Part shown: piece after piece, positions 33,552 to 42,886 of the stretch
Layout: each line of letters starts with the position of its first letter
How positions within the stretch are numbered: position 1 is the stretch's first letter
Source: Adenophora triphylla var. japonica
Lineage: Eukaryota > Streptophyta > Magnoliopsida > Asterales > Campanulaceae
Length of the DNA stretch: 64,000 bases
Direction of reading: 5' to 3'
Assembly: GCA_022495995.1 (NCBI GenBank)
Contig: JAFEMH010000342.1
Location: 186,001-250,000, forward strand
Made by a program: the position numbers and the translations under genes
Notes under the pieces: model-generated
Database searches by the model: none
What the model saw: the letters and a program-made list of their open reading frames with translations, nothing else
What the model was told of the DNA's origin: nothing

Positions 33552-34648
33552 TGAAATTACTCGGATTCGGCTCGCGCGCGGGCCACGACATCTCGCTTTG
33601 CGATTGTTGGTCGAGGAGGTGTCTCGCTGCGTTTTTTGCTTGTAGAGTCGCCACGCCATTTTGATTTAGCCCAAAACATTGAGAAAAGGCATCAGTTAAA
33701 AAAACTGTTGTTGTGTGATGAGGTTTTTGAGTTCGGAGGTCAGGTTACTCCTCGAGAAGAGAATGTTAGATCTCACCCGAGTCGCCTCGTAAAAATGAGT
33801 CTTTCGGTACCCCTTCTTTCTTTAAATGTTGTGTGTGTGTGTATGTGCTTTTAAAAATGCATGCTGTATCGGATGTCTACATTGTACACTACGTATTGAA
33901 ATGTATTGAAGTAGTGTAGGAAGGAAGCCTTACCAATGTTGGTTCGTGTCTGTCTTTCACTGGGGAATAGTGTTTGAGGATGGAATAGTGTTCCGGGATA
34001 GACCGGGATTGCTTCGGGATGTGTCGATTGTCTGCAGACAGAGCTTTGGTGTGCCTCAAGATTGTCAGGTGTGTACTCGGGCAGAGTTTCGGCGTGCGTT
34101 GGGATCACAGGGATCATTGATTGGACTCGGGCAGAGGTTCGTCGAGCGTTGGGATCGTCGGTTGAGCTTAGAAAGGGTCGGGACGCCTCGGGATGGATCG
34201 ACGAGGCTTCGGAGTACCACGAGGGGCCTCAGAATACCTTGAGAGTGCCTCGAGGCAGCTCAAGAGCGTCTCGTGAGCGCTCGGCAGAGCTTCGGAGTAC
34301 CACGAGGGGCCTCGAAATGCTCCAAAAGGAACCGAAAGGGACCGGGATTGCCCCAAAGGGTCTTAGAGGGGTGCCTGAAGGCTGGAGGAGAGAGGAGAAG
34401 AGGATTGTGTGTGAAAATGAGAGGGGGAGCCCTTTATTTATAGGGTTGGAAAATTTACAAAGAGGTCCGCATGGACCTTCCTTGCAAAACCAATTTTTTG
34501 GTTTTCCCATATTTGAGGGAATATTGTGGACTTTAAGGGGTTTTCGTAATTATGATGTCTGGAAGCAAAGAGGTCCGCACGGACATGTTATGCTTTTCCA
34601 AATTTTCTGAAATTCCCAAAAAGTCCTTTTGAGTTTTTTTATCCCAGA
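33552..34648 (-). mobile_element. 3' LTR of element A (start approximate)
   Basis: On the minus strand the end reads AATGGCGTGGCGACTC ... GAGTAATTTCA, as in element E. The start is placed at a polypurine run AAGGGGGGCC (34658-34649). It contains two palindromes, a TATA box, the U5 stem-loop (33783-33800), GTAACCTGACCTCCGAAC (33748-33731) and an (AC)n run. Confidence 0.65.
34435..34585 (-). promoter_or_regulatory. LTR promoter of A: two palindromes and TATA
   Basis: TATA box TATAAATA at 34442-34435 (minus). GGTCCGCATGGACC lies at 34464-34477, exactly 21 nt upstream of it, the same spacing as in H and G. A second copy GTCCGCACGGAC is at 34573-34584. Both have CA or CAT where H and G have CG, as expected after CpG deamination. 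Confidence 0.72.
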
Positions 34649-34849
34649 AAGGCCCCCCTTGAGTCTGCAGTGTTTCCCGTGCATTCGGAAGAGAGTGATC
34701 CAGATTGGTGTACTTACAGAAACCCCTCGACGACGTCACTTACGGAGGAAGTGGGGTCGTCGATAAGATAAGGGTCCTAATATGGATCGCGTGCTGGGAG
34801 AGGATGTGACCGTGTAGGTCGGTTCGTGAGGACGTGGCAGTGTCCTGTT

Positions 34850-35380
34850 GTGTGACCATTTAGGTTAGTTGGCTGGACCCTTTGATAGGATTCCTACGTA
34901 TCCCGTATGGGAATCAAGCCTGATCGTAGTTCGTGTGTGGGATGAGTGTTGTCATGCACGAGGACGTGTGATGTCCTCTGACTGAGACTCTGTGTGTGGA
35001 CGTGGTGGTATCCTATGGGTGACCGTTTAGGTCAATTGGCTGGACCCTGTGATAGGATTTCTACGTATCCCTAGCGGGAATCAAGCCTGATCGTAGTTCA
35101 GAGATCGTGAAATTGTGAGTGTATGCGGGCGTGGTGGTGCCCTGAGGTGATGTGACCGCTAAGGTCGACTGTGAGGACGTGGTAGTGTCCTGTGGGTGAC
35201 CATTTAGGTCGGTTGGCTGGACCCTGTAATATGATTCCTACGTATCCCTAGCGGGAATCAAGCCTGATCATAGTTCAGAGATCGTGAAATTGTGAGTGTA
35301 TGCGGGCGTGGTGGTGCCCTGAGGTGATGTGACTGCTAAGGTCGACTGTGAGGACGTGGTGATGTCCTGAAATGGAAATT
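34850..35380 (-). repeat. Three 167-177-bp tandem units carrying the GAACTACG motif
   Basis: TGGACCC starts near 34874, 35041 and 35218. Each unit holds the reverse complement of the conserved motif (CCTACGTATCCC...GAATCAAGCCTGATC.TAGTTC) and GTGAGGACGTGGTAGTGTCC-like words. The motif has thus been amplified with its flanks. Confidence 0.85.
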
Positions 35381-35394
35381 TTACGGTTTTTATG

Positions 35395-35810
35395 AACTGG
35401 GTAATTTAAAGCCTTCCGGGTTGTGGATAATGATTTGGGAGGTTTATACGATCTTTCGGACCGAGTAGTTTAAAGCCTTCCGGGCAGCGAATAGTGATTT
35501 GGGAGGTTTATACGGTCTTTCAAACCGAGTAATTTAAAGCCTTTCGGGCTGCGGATAGTGATGATGAGGACATGTTATGCCCTCTAATTGAGGTTATGCC
35601 GTGTGTGAGGATGTGTTGTGTCCTCTGACTAGGTGCTGTTGTGTGTGAGGACGTGACTTGTCCTCTGACTGAGGTTGTGTCCTGTGTGAGGACGTGACTT
35701 GTCCTCTGACTGGGGTTGTGTCGTGCGTGAGGACGTGACTTGTCCTCTGACTGAGGTTGTGTCATGCGTGAGGACATGACTTGTCCTCTGATTAAGGTTT
35801 TGGTTCAGGA
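35395..35810 (-). repeat. Two adjacent arrays, 64-65-bp x3 and 41-bp x5
   Basis: 35395-35560: GTAATTTAAAGCCTTCCGGG units starting at 35400, 35465 and 35529. 35565-35800: GTGAGGACGTGACTTGTCCT CTGACTGAGG... units of about 41 bp. GAGGACGTG also occurs in the larger repeats to the left, which suggests the 41-bp array grew from part of that unit. Confidence 0.85.
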
Positions 35811-36215
35811 GTATGAACCTGGCATTTGAGACTTAGTTCAGGAGTACGAACTTAAGTTGAGGCTTGGTTCAGGAGTATGAACCTAGCATTTGAGACTTAG
35901 TTCAGGAGTATGAACTTAAGTTGGGGCTTGGTTCAGGAGTATGAACTTGGCGTTTGAGGCTTAGTTCAGGAGTATGAACTTAAGTTGGGGCTTGGTTCAG
36001 GAGTATGAACCTGGCATTTGAGACTTAGTTCAGGAGTATGAACTTAAGTTGGGGCTTGGTTCAGGAGTATGAACCTGGCGTTTGAGACTTAGTTCAGGAG
36101 TATGAACTTAAGTTAGGGATTGGTTCAGGAGTATGAACCTGGCGTTTGAGACTTAGTTCAGGAGTATGAACTTAAGTTGGGGCTTAGTTCAGGAGTATGA
36201 ACCTGGCGAGGCCTT
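35810..36215 (-). repeat. About six 64-bp tandem repeats (TTCAGGAGTATGAAC)
   Basis: Each unit has two half-units, GGTTCAGGAGTATGAACCTG and TAGTTCAGGAGTATGAACTT. The first half is itself palindromic at its ends (GGTTCA...TGAACC), so every half-unit can form a small hairpin. Confidence 0.9.
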
Positions 36216-36415
36216 TTATGAGGCGTGCTTACTTTGTGCTTGATTTTGAGAGGCGTGATTGTCTTGTGTTTTGATTTTGAGAGGCGTGATTGCCTTGTGC
36301 TTTGATTTTGAGAGGCGTGATTGCCTTGTGCTTTGATTTTGAGAGGCGTGATTGCCTTGTGTTTTGATTTTGAGAGGCGTGATTGCCTTGTGCTTTGATT
36401 TGCTGGGGAAAGGTT
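36215..36415 (-). repeat. Six 31-bp tandem repeats (GAGGCGTGATTGCCTTGTG)
   Basis: Units of GAGGCGTGATTGCCTTGTGC TTTGATTTTGA in tight tandem, with few differences. The reading frames seen across it on the minus strand are produced by the repeat period and are not genes. Confidence 0.9.
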
Positions 36416-36419
36416 GGAC

Positions 36420-37020
36420 TTACGATGACTGTCGAGGGGAATGAATTGTTTATTGTGAAGGCACTCGTGCTTTAGGATGTGTGTTCGAAGGCTTTTTGTG
36501 CCTTGGAATTTGTGTGTGGAGGCGTTTGGGGCCTTTTGTGTTTGTTTTACCATTTAGTGGGCGATGTTCGGGCTTACGATGACGGCCGGTGTTCATCTGC
36601 TGGGGATGCGTGGTCTTGTACGGGTTTTTCGGAATTCCCGTTTGAGTTATTGTTTGCTGAGGAAGGGATTTCGGGCTTACTTTGATGGTCGGTGTTTGTT
36701 TCATGTTTTATGTTTTGGAGGCGTTTTGTGCCTTGAGATTTGTGTTTGGATGGCATTTGCGCCTTTTGTGTTTGTTCTACCGTTTAGTGGGCGAGTTTCG
36801 GGCTTACGATGACGGCCGGTGTTTGGTTTACCGTTTTGTGGGCAAGGTTCGGGCTTACGATGACGGCCGGTGTTTGGTTTACCATTTTGTGGGCAAGTTT
36901 TGGGCTTACGATGACGGCCGGTGTTTGGTTTGGTTGGGTTAAGGACCAAACTGCATCGAATCTGCTGAAAAAGGCCTTTGGACAGCCAGCGACAAAGATT
37001 ATAAGGGCAAAAGAGTAATC
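36420..37020 (-). repeat. 51-bp repeats (GGGCTTACGATGACGGCCGG) and diverged relatives
   Basis: Three close units at about 36780-36930, with degenerate copies near 36565 and 36680. This completes a stretch of over 2 kb in which at least six unrelated tandem arrays follow one another in the 3' region of A. Confidence 0.85.
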
Positions 37021-37033
37021 TTGCCAGGTTATG

Positions 37034-37084
37034 CAAAGTGGTCCGCACGGATCCACTTTGTTTACAAAGTGGTCCGCACGGACG
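37034..37084 (+). promoter_or_regulatory. Paired palindromes upstream of antisense gene 1 (A)
   Basis: GGTCCGCACGGATC (37040-37053) and GGTCCGCACGGACG (37071-37084), starts 31 bp apart. The first is embedded in a longer inverted repeat, CAAAGTGG...CCACTTTG (37034-37060). Antisense gene 1 starts at 37249. No convincing TATA follows. Confidence 0.68.
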
Positions 37085-37248
37085 AGCAAGGGAATTTGAT
37101 TTTCCCAGATTCAAATCAGCTTCCAGCAACGAAGCATTCCCCATTTTCCATCTTCAGTCGAGAGAAAAAGAGAGAGAGGGAGAGAAAAACTTGGTTTTTG
37201 TTCAAGATTTCCTAAGGAATCCTTCCGAGTTTGCTTGAGTTGCTCGTC

Positions 37249-39872
37249 ATGGCAGAAAGAGTTAGAAGAGGTCGTCGCCAAAGGGGCCAAGAGGCTATCG
37301 AGAGGAGATTGGACCTTCAAAGGAATTGCACTTCCTTTGTGCCTTCGTCGAGAAATCCGGATGTGTTGTATCCGGATCCGGGGGTGCACAACTTGCGGGA
37401 GAGGACCGCAGGGGAGGTAAGAAATCAATTTTGTTTTGATTCTTACTCGAATTGTTGTATGCTAGAACTAGGTTTTAGTTTTCGCATATTTGGGGCTTTT
37501 GTTGTTGCCATGCTCTTTTTGTGAAATTTGTGATGAATTGTTAAAATTGAGCATGTAAGAATTGTGGGTATGTGATTTTTGTGCAAAAATGTGGAGATTA
37601 GCTTTTATTTGTGAAAATAAAGTGCCTCTCTTTGAAATGCATGCTTTGATGATTTGTACCTTATGCTATTTCCGTATGTACATTGTGGAAAAATTGCCGT
37701 GTAGGAATGGACTTTGTGTAAAAAGTGTGACGTGTGCTGTGTTTCGTGATGGATTTTGTCCGAAAGTGTGTGTCGTGTTGGGATGGACTTTTTGAAAATG
37801 TGTCACGTAGTGTGTGTTGTGTTTTTGTGACGGACTCTGTGGGAAATTTATGTGCAATGTATGCCGTGTTTTTGTGATGGGTTTTTGAAAATGTGTTGTG
37901 TAGGGATGGATCCCTCTTTTGAGAAAATTTGCATAGTGTGTGCCGTGTTTTGTGACAAACTATGTGGGGAAAATTATGTGCAATGTATGCCGTGTTTTTG
38001 TGACGGTTTTTTTTATGTTTTGTCGTGTTGGGACGGACTTTTATGCTTTGCCGTGTTGGGACGGACTTTAATGCTTTGCCGTGTTGGGACGGACTTTTAT
38101 GCTTTGCCTTGTTGGGACGGACTTTTATGCTTTCGTTTCTTTTTGGTATATTTGAATTAAGTACTGTGATTGACGTACCTTTGCTGTGTTTACCTGCAGG
38201 ATGAGGGACCTTTATCTGGAAAGGCGAAGAAGATGAAGTCTCGGTAGGGTCGCTCGAGGCCATAGTTGAGCTTTAGCGGCACCTGCCGAAGATCTCCAGG
38301 GAGGGTAGACTGAGTCCTAAGAGGCTGGTCTTTGATTCTGGTTTGGGCGTGTTCGTTGAGAACCTTGCCGGGATCGAGACTTTGTTCTCGAATCACGCTT
38401 CCTCCGCTCTTTTCCCTCTGCTGGAGAGTTTGGTGGACTTGGGGAGGGTTGGTGAGATTTCATGGGGCGAGGCGGGCTTGGCCGAGCTCTACTTTTCCAT
38501 GGACCGATTTAGCCGAGGCGTGGCCAGTTTCCTGGGATGCTTCAATTTTTCACTGGAGGTATGAGTTTATTGCTGTTTGTGGTTTAGCAGTTTGTCATTT
38601 CTCCGTCTTCTTTTCTCTTGTTCTGAGCCTTATCTGCTTTTGTTGCAGGTGTGGTTCTATGAGATCTTCCGGTGTCAGCCGTGGGATCGGGATGCTGAGG
38701 CCATGGTGGCCTATCCTGCTATGCTGGGCTGGGCTCGTTCTCTGAGGAGGAGGAGGACGATTAGGGGGAAGCTCACTATTTCATATCGGGATGTGCAGGA
38801 GTTCCTGGAGAGAGATAGCCCGGCGGGGTTCGAGCTGTACCCCTGGGTTCGGTATGGCGACGACGAGCTCGAGGGCGATCCCGCTGTGACACAACAGAGG
38901 AAGATGCTGCGGGCCTGACTTGTGATGTCATGTATCTGGGGGAGAGGGTCTTCTGGCAGCATGGCCCAGGTGTGCCCCCTATGGCTCAGAGGGATCCTCC
39001 CTTTGGGATGATGCATCCTCGTGACATGGATGTGCTGGAGTACGATAGGTACCTGGGGGGCGTGAGTGCCGAGGATTTCATCTTATATGGCGAGGAGTAC
39101 GGGGCCTTCGTCAGGTGGAAGCTGAGGACGCCACAGGTATTGCCGAGGGAGAGACAGGATGGCCCACCGTGTCCCCCAGATGTTTCGGTGCCAGGGCCGG
39201 ACTTCACATATGTCCGCGGGGATTCGTCGAGGAGGAGGGTGTCGGTGCCCATCCCAGAGCAGGCTCCTGCTACTTATCGGGTTGACCCGGATGCTCCGGT
39301 GAGTGTGCTTACTCTTTTCCATCTTGGCATCTTTTTTATATTTTTCTCTTTTTGTCGAGTATGACTGTATCTCTTTAGCTGAGCGTTTCTTTGGTTGTTT
39401 GCTTGCACAGGTCTCGGGGAGATCCTTTGATACGCTGACCCGCCGTTTTGTGGGGATACGGTCTTTTGCGAAGAAGCTCGCGGGGAAGCTGTTCTGCAGG
39501 TCTTCGCGGCAGGCGGCGGCGTTCGAGCCAATGCCTTCGAGACATTCTGTGGATATTCCTTCGTCGAGGGCTGAGCCAGGGCCACAACAGGAGGGACCCA
39601 TTTGGGGGAGACATAGTCTAGATGCAGGGACGTCTTCGGGGGCCCAGAGGCCGTAGACTCTTCATCAGTTCTTTCCTCCGCAGGATGCACAGGGAGAGGG
39701 TTCGTCGGCGCACCCCTTCTACGATTCTTTCACCGGGTTTGATCCTTCGGAGTACTTCGAGTACTCGCCTCAGGAGGTGGTCCAGCATTCGGATGACGAG
39801 GGTGTGGCTGGCGAGTTTGCCGAGATGCCTGACTTCTCGTGTGCTGAGGTTGATGATGATGAGTCGGAGTAG
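37249..39872 (+). pseudogene. Antisense gene 1 of A: plant-mobile-domain-like, four exons
   Basis: Plus strand, antisense to element A. Exons by consensus sites and comparison with H: 37249-37417 (ATG, MAERVRRGRRQRGQEAIERR; donor GTAAGA), 38200-38558 (acceptor TACCTGCAG), 38649-39298 (acceptor TTTGTTGCAG, donor GTGAGTG) and 39411-39872 (acceptor CTTGCACAG). Recognisable protein: WGEAGLAELYFSMDRFSRG, VWFYEIFRCQPWDRDAEAMV, RTPQVLPRE, and an acidic C-terminus (DDEGVAGEFAEMP). The PMD family has ALYRALD-like and W.YE(R/H) stretches of this kind. Stops occur in exon 2 (two), near the end of exon 3's first part (38916) and in exon 4 (39654). About 150 codons present in H are missing from exon 2. 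The first intron carries GTGTTGGGACGGACTTTTAT repeats (38026-38130). Confidence 0.7.
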
Positions 39873-40357
39873 GGATCATTTGCTTTCCCTCTTTCCATTT
39901 TTTTGTTTTTTTTAGCAACAGACATTTTGGTACCTGTAATAAAACATTTTGTATATGCACAACAAAATATTTTATTTGAGATGTAATGTCGTATTTTGTG
40001 ATTCCCGAGGATTGTCCTAGGAATTGTTGCTAGTTTATTATTTGTGCATGTCACGTGAGCTGGGAATGCATTTGTGGTTAGTGTATGGTTGTCGGAAATG
40101 GCTTTGGCCAGGATTTGGGCAGTTTGGAGCAAGGTCCTGCCGGGAACAGTAGCTGTTTTGCTGTTTGCTGAAAATGTGGGACCAGGTTGCAAAGAGGTCC
40201 GTACGGACAAACCTAGCATGCAAACAGGTACGCATGGACAAGCTTTTCTTTTGGGGAGGAAATAAGTGTTTACAGGATGTCTGGAATTCCCTCACTTCCC
40301 ATTTGCAGTCATTTCGAGCTTTCTTCCTCATTTTCTCTAGAAACCTCCATTTTTGCC
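39873..40357 (+). promoter_or_regulatory. Intergenic region and palindromic promoter of antisense gene 2 (A)
   Basis: GGTCCGTACGGACA (40196-40209; perfect GTCCGTACGGAC core) and GGTACGCATGGACA (40227-40240), starts 31 bp apart. An AT-rich ATAAGTG begins at 40262, 21 nt after the second. The ATG follows at 40358. The left part (39873-40190) is AT-rich and presumably the 3' end of antisense gene 1. Confidence 0.66.
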
Positions 40358-41177
40358 ATGGATTCTTCGTCCGTTCCAAGAGTTTTGCCTAGGCTTTCGA
40401 AGGAGCGGCAAGCATACTTCCTTGAGCGGCTGAAAATGTGGATGCGACACCGTATGAGGCACCATAGGCGGGCTTTCGAGGTGAGGTTTCGACTCTGCTC
40501 GGTTTGGTCCCTTAAGGAGTTAGTTCCTGATTGGGAATTGTTGCGGGCTGCCGAGAAGTTCTGGGATGTTAGGAGACACGTGTATAGCTTCTCCAACAAT
40601 GAAGTGACGCCCACCTTTGAAGATTTTCGGGCTTTGATGGGAGGACCGGAGGTGGAGGCCATCTCGCTTTCTTTGATTGGTGGTGCTGCCGTGAGCGTGA
40701 AGCTTGCATGCTTTCTTCAGACTTCGTTGAAGAAGTGCAGGGTATGACTCTTGATTCGGGTCACATCGACATTTCTACGCTGCCGAATCGGTTTATGAGC
40801 GATGACGAGAGTGACGTCTCGTGGGATGCATTTGACTTGTGCGTGATAGCGACGCTTTTCATGGTCAGCTCCCTTGGGGTATGTGACGACGCTTTGCTGG
40901 ATGTGGTAAGGCACTCCAGGGCCGGAGAGGATATTGTTCCGTTGTTCTGGGGGAGACCCTTAACGGCATTGATCGTCTGGCGACTGGGGATAGGTTCATG
41001 AGAGGGGGAAGCCCCGCTTTGCTCACTCTGTGGTTGCGAGAGAGACTTCAAGATATGCGTGAGGCTCTAGCGCCGTTTAGCCCGTGGACATTTGCTCAGC
41101 GTCCTCTTGTATTGGATATGGATCAGTCCGCCTGGGAGAGATGGATGACACAGCTTGGAACGCATCAGATTCGTTGG
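40358..41177 (+). pseudogene. Antisense gene 2 of A, frameshifted and cut by H
   Basis: ATG at 40358 (MDSSSVPRVLPRLSKERQAY). The conserved N-domain reads VWSLKELVPDWELLRAAEKF, WDVRRHVYSFSNNEVTPTFE and DFRALMGGPEVEAISL. Two frameshifts (near 40735 and 41000) are bridged by comparison with the intact copy in H. Then come WDAFDLCVIATLFMVSSLG and WTFAQRPLVLDMDQSAWERW. It ends at codon W (41177), where the LTR of H begins. WD..RH.F.F...E.TPT.E.FRALLGG resembles the plant mobile domain core but is diverged; the family may be a retroelement-specific relative. Confidence 0.75.
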
Positions 41178-41457
41178 TGCTCCAATTTGAGTTGTTAGTA
41201 TTTCCGTTAGAAAACTAACGAAAGCCTTCACATTCTTAACCCAAACCTTAACTTTTCTAACAAAACCTAACTTTTCTAACAAAGCAAGGGTAAGTTGGGG
41301 ATTGCTATTTAGAGTTAAACAAGGGAAAGAATCTTACAAAAGGTAAAATTCCGAAACCAGTAAGCTGTAAAACACAACTGGTTGAGTATTTGAATAAAAT
41401 ATTCCTCTTGTCCAAAGCCTGCAACATCATTTAATGAACAGTGTACGCTGTCATTCT

Positions 41458-41500
41458 GATCCGCGCGGATCCAATTGAAGTTCCCAGAGGCCTATAAATA
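41458..41500 (+). promoter_or_regulatory. LTR promoter of H: palindrome 21 nt upstream of TATA
   Basis: Perfect 14-bp palindrome GATCCGCGCGGATC (41458-41471), then 21 nt, then TATAAATA (41493-41500). Confidence 0.78.
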
Positions 41501-42680
41501 GAGCCCCTCAGTCTCATTTTTAACAAGAACAATTCACTCACACAGCACCTTGGCGAAAATATTATAGAAAACAGTGGGAATTCCTTTGAATTGCCACCTT
41601 TTTCTTAATCATTTTCTCAAATCTCACTCACCAAACACTCACTAAATTCAAGTCTCAAACACAAACACAAGGAAGATAGGATACCACCATTGGTAAACCC
41701 TCCTTCTCCTTACCTTAAACCTCCCTCATCCATGCATGCATCTCATACTTCAAAGATGTAACTTGTTCTTGCCCTAGATCCAAGAGGATCTCCATGGAAG
41801 TTCATCTCCATGGATGATCTTCTATAAGGATCAACATTCCTTCCAAATTGTTTTTACTTACTTGAAAGCATTTTCTTAACCTAAAATCAATTTTCATACA
41901 TAAAATCTTGATTTCAAGTTAAACCCCATCCCAAGCAAATGAAGTGCTTTAAGTCCTAATGTACCCTAAGGATGGCTTGATATAGTAGATCACCACTAAA
42001 CTTGTTTAGTGATCACTAATCAAATCCTAAGGAAATGGGTACAAACATGGATGCAAAACCCCCTTTAAATCACATTTTCCTTCTTGAGAATGTTGCTGTC
42101 CAGTAGCCTTTCTCTAAGACCTCTGTCCATTGTCTAATTTTTTGGACACAGAAAAATTTGGAATTTGGTATTTTACTACAAAATACTTTTTGTATCCAAC
42201 ATCCATAGGATTCCAGAAATATTTTTACTTTATTTTTTACGTGAGTCTAACTCCCTTTTTAAAATTATTTTCCAAAAGTCAGTTTAGCAGTCTGTGGAAA
42301 TCCAGATTTCATATCTGTGATTTCCAGAGGGTTTTGGTCCCTCAAATCATCTCCAATCATGAAAATCTTTTGCAGTAACCTTATTTAATATGTTTTGAAT
42401 AACTTTCATTCTCTGACTTTCCCCAGATTCTGAAGTTTTATAACCTTTAAATCCTTTTTAAAATCAAGTGTCAACTGTCTTTTTTATTCTGGCAGAATTG
42501 ACTTTCAACTTCAAGGAGCCTTTTGAGTACCAAAACTCAACCCTAAAATCATACCAAAAATCATGAGACTTGTTTAATGTCTTACAAAGAGTTCTCAATT
42601 TTTAGTTTTCTAAGTTTGCATTTATTTTAACCAAAGAAACACACACACACACACACGTACAAATGGTTTTAAATTAGGAA

Positions 42681-42748
42681 GACTCGTTTTACGAGGCATT
42701 CCGGGTGAACCCTAACGTTTTTCCCGGAGTGTAACGTGACCTCCGAAC
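42681..42748 (+). other. U5 stem-loop block of H
   Basis: Stem 1 GACTCGT-TTT-ACGAGGC (42681-42697). Stem 2 CATTCCGGG...CCCGGAGTG (42697-42731), nine pairs including one G-U. Then GTAACGTGACCTCCGAAC. Compared with E, two stem-2 pairs are changed on both sides (G-C to A-U, U-A to C-G). Confidence 0.75.
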
Positions 42749-42868
42749 CCAAATCTCTAATCTCGGGCATTTTTCAAAGTTTTGGCCCTTAAAATAAAAA
42801 TGGCGTGGCGATTCCCGTTTTTTAATGATTTTCAAAAGAAAAATCGCGGCGGGGCACATTCATCACAG

Positions 42869-42886
42869 TGGCGACTCCGCTGGGGA
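42869..42886 (+). other. Primer binding site of H (tRNA-Arg type)
   Basis: TGGCGACTCCGCTGGGGA, one base after the LTR end. Ogre elements are known to use this site, complementary to a tRNA-Arg. Identical in G (62694-62711). Confidence 0.9.

Larger units (their letters stand above)
33552..41177 (-). mobile_element. Element A: 3' end of a Tat/Ogre-like element
   Basis: Minus orientation. From left: 3' LTR (33552 to about 34648), tandem-repeat-rich 3' region (to about 37020), antisense gene 1 (37249-39872, plus strand) and antisense gene 2 (40358-41177, plus strand). The second gene is cut inside a codon for tryptophan by the LTR of element H at 41178; GTTGG (41173-41177) is the candidate target duplication. 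The gag-pol part is not contiguous. Element F at 58.6-60.97 kb, also minus, may be its displaced 5' half. Confidence 0.78.
41178..42867 (+). mobile_element. 5' LTR of H
   Basis: 1690 bp, TGCTCCAATTTGAG ... CATCACA. Both ends are set by alignment with the LTR of G (60968-62692). TATA at 41493-41500. Near 42640-42657 is an (AC)n run, then the U5 block. The last part reads AATAAAAATGGCGTGGCGAT. Confidence 0.92.

Noticed and set aside
33469..33654. Minus-strand 61-codon ORF
   Set aside because: It spans the end of the element A LTR and its flank; no coding evidence.
36158..37144. Minus-strand proteins rich in repeats (about 130 codons each)
   Set aside because: They coincide with tandem arrays whose period keeps several frames open. 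No domain, and no start context.
38026..38130. Separate gene from GTGTTGGGACGGAC repeats
   Set aside because: Short repeats inside the first intron of antisense gene 1; no conserved protein.
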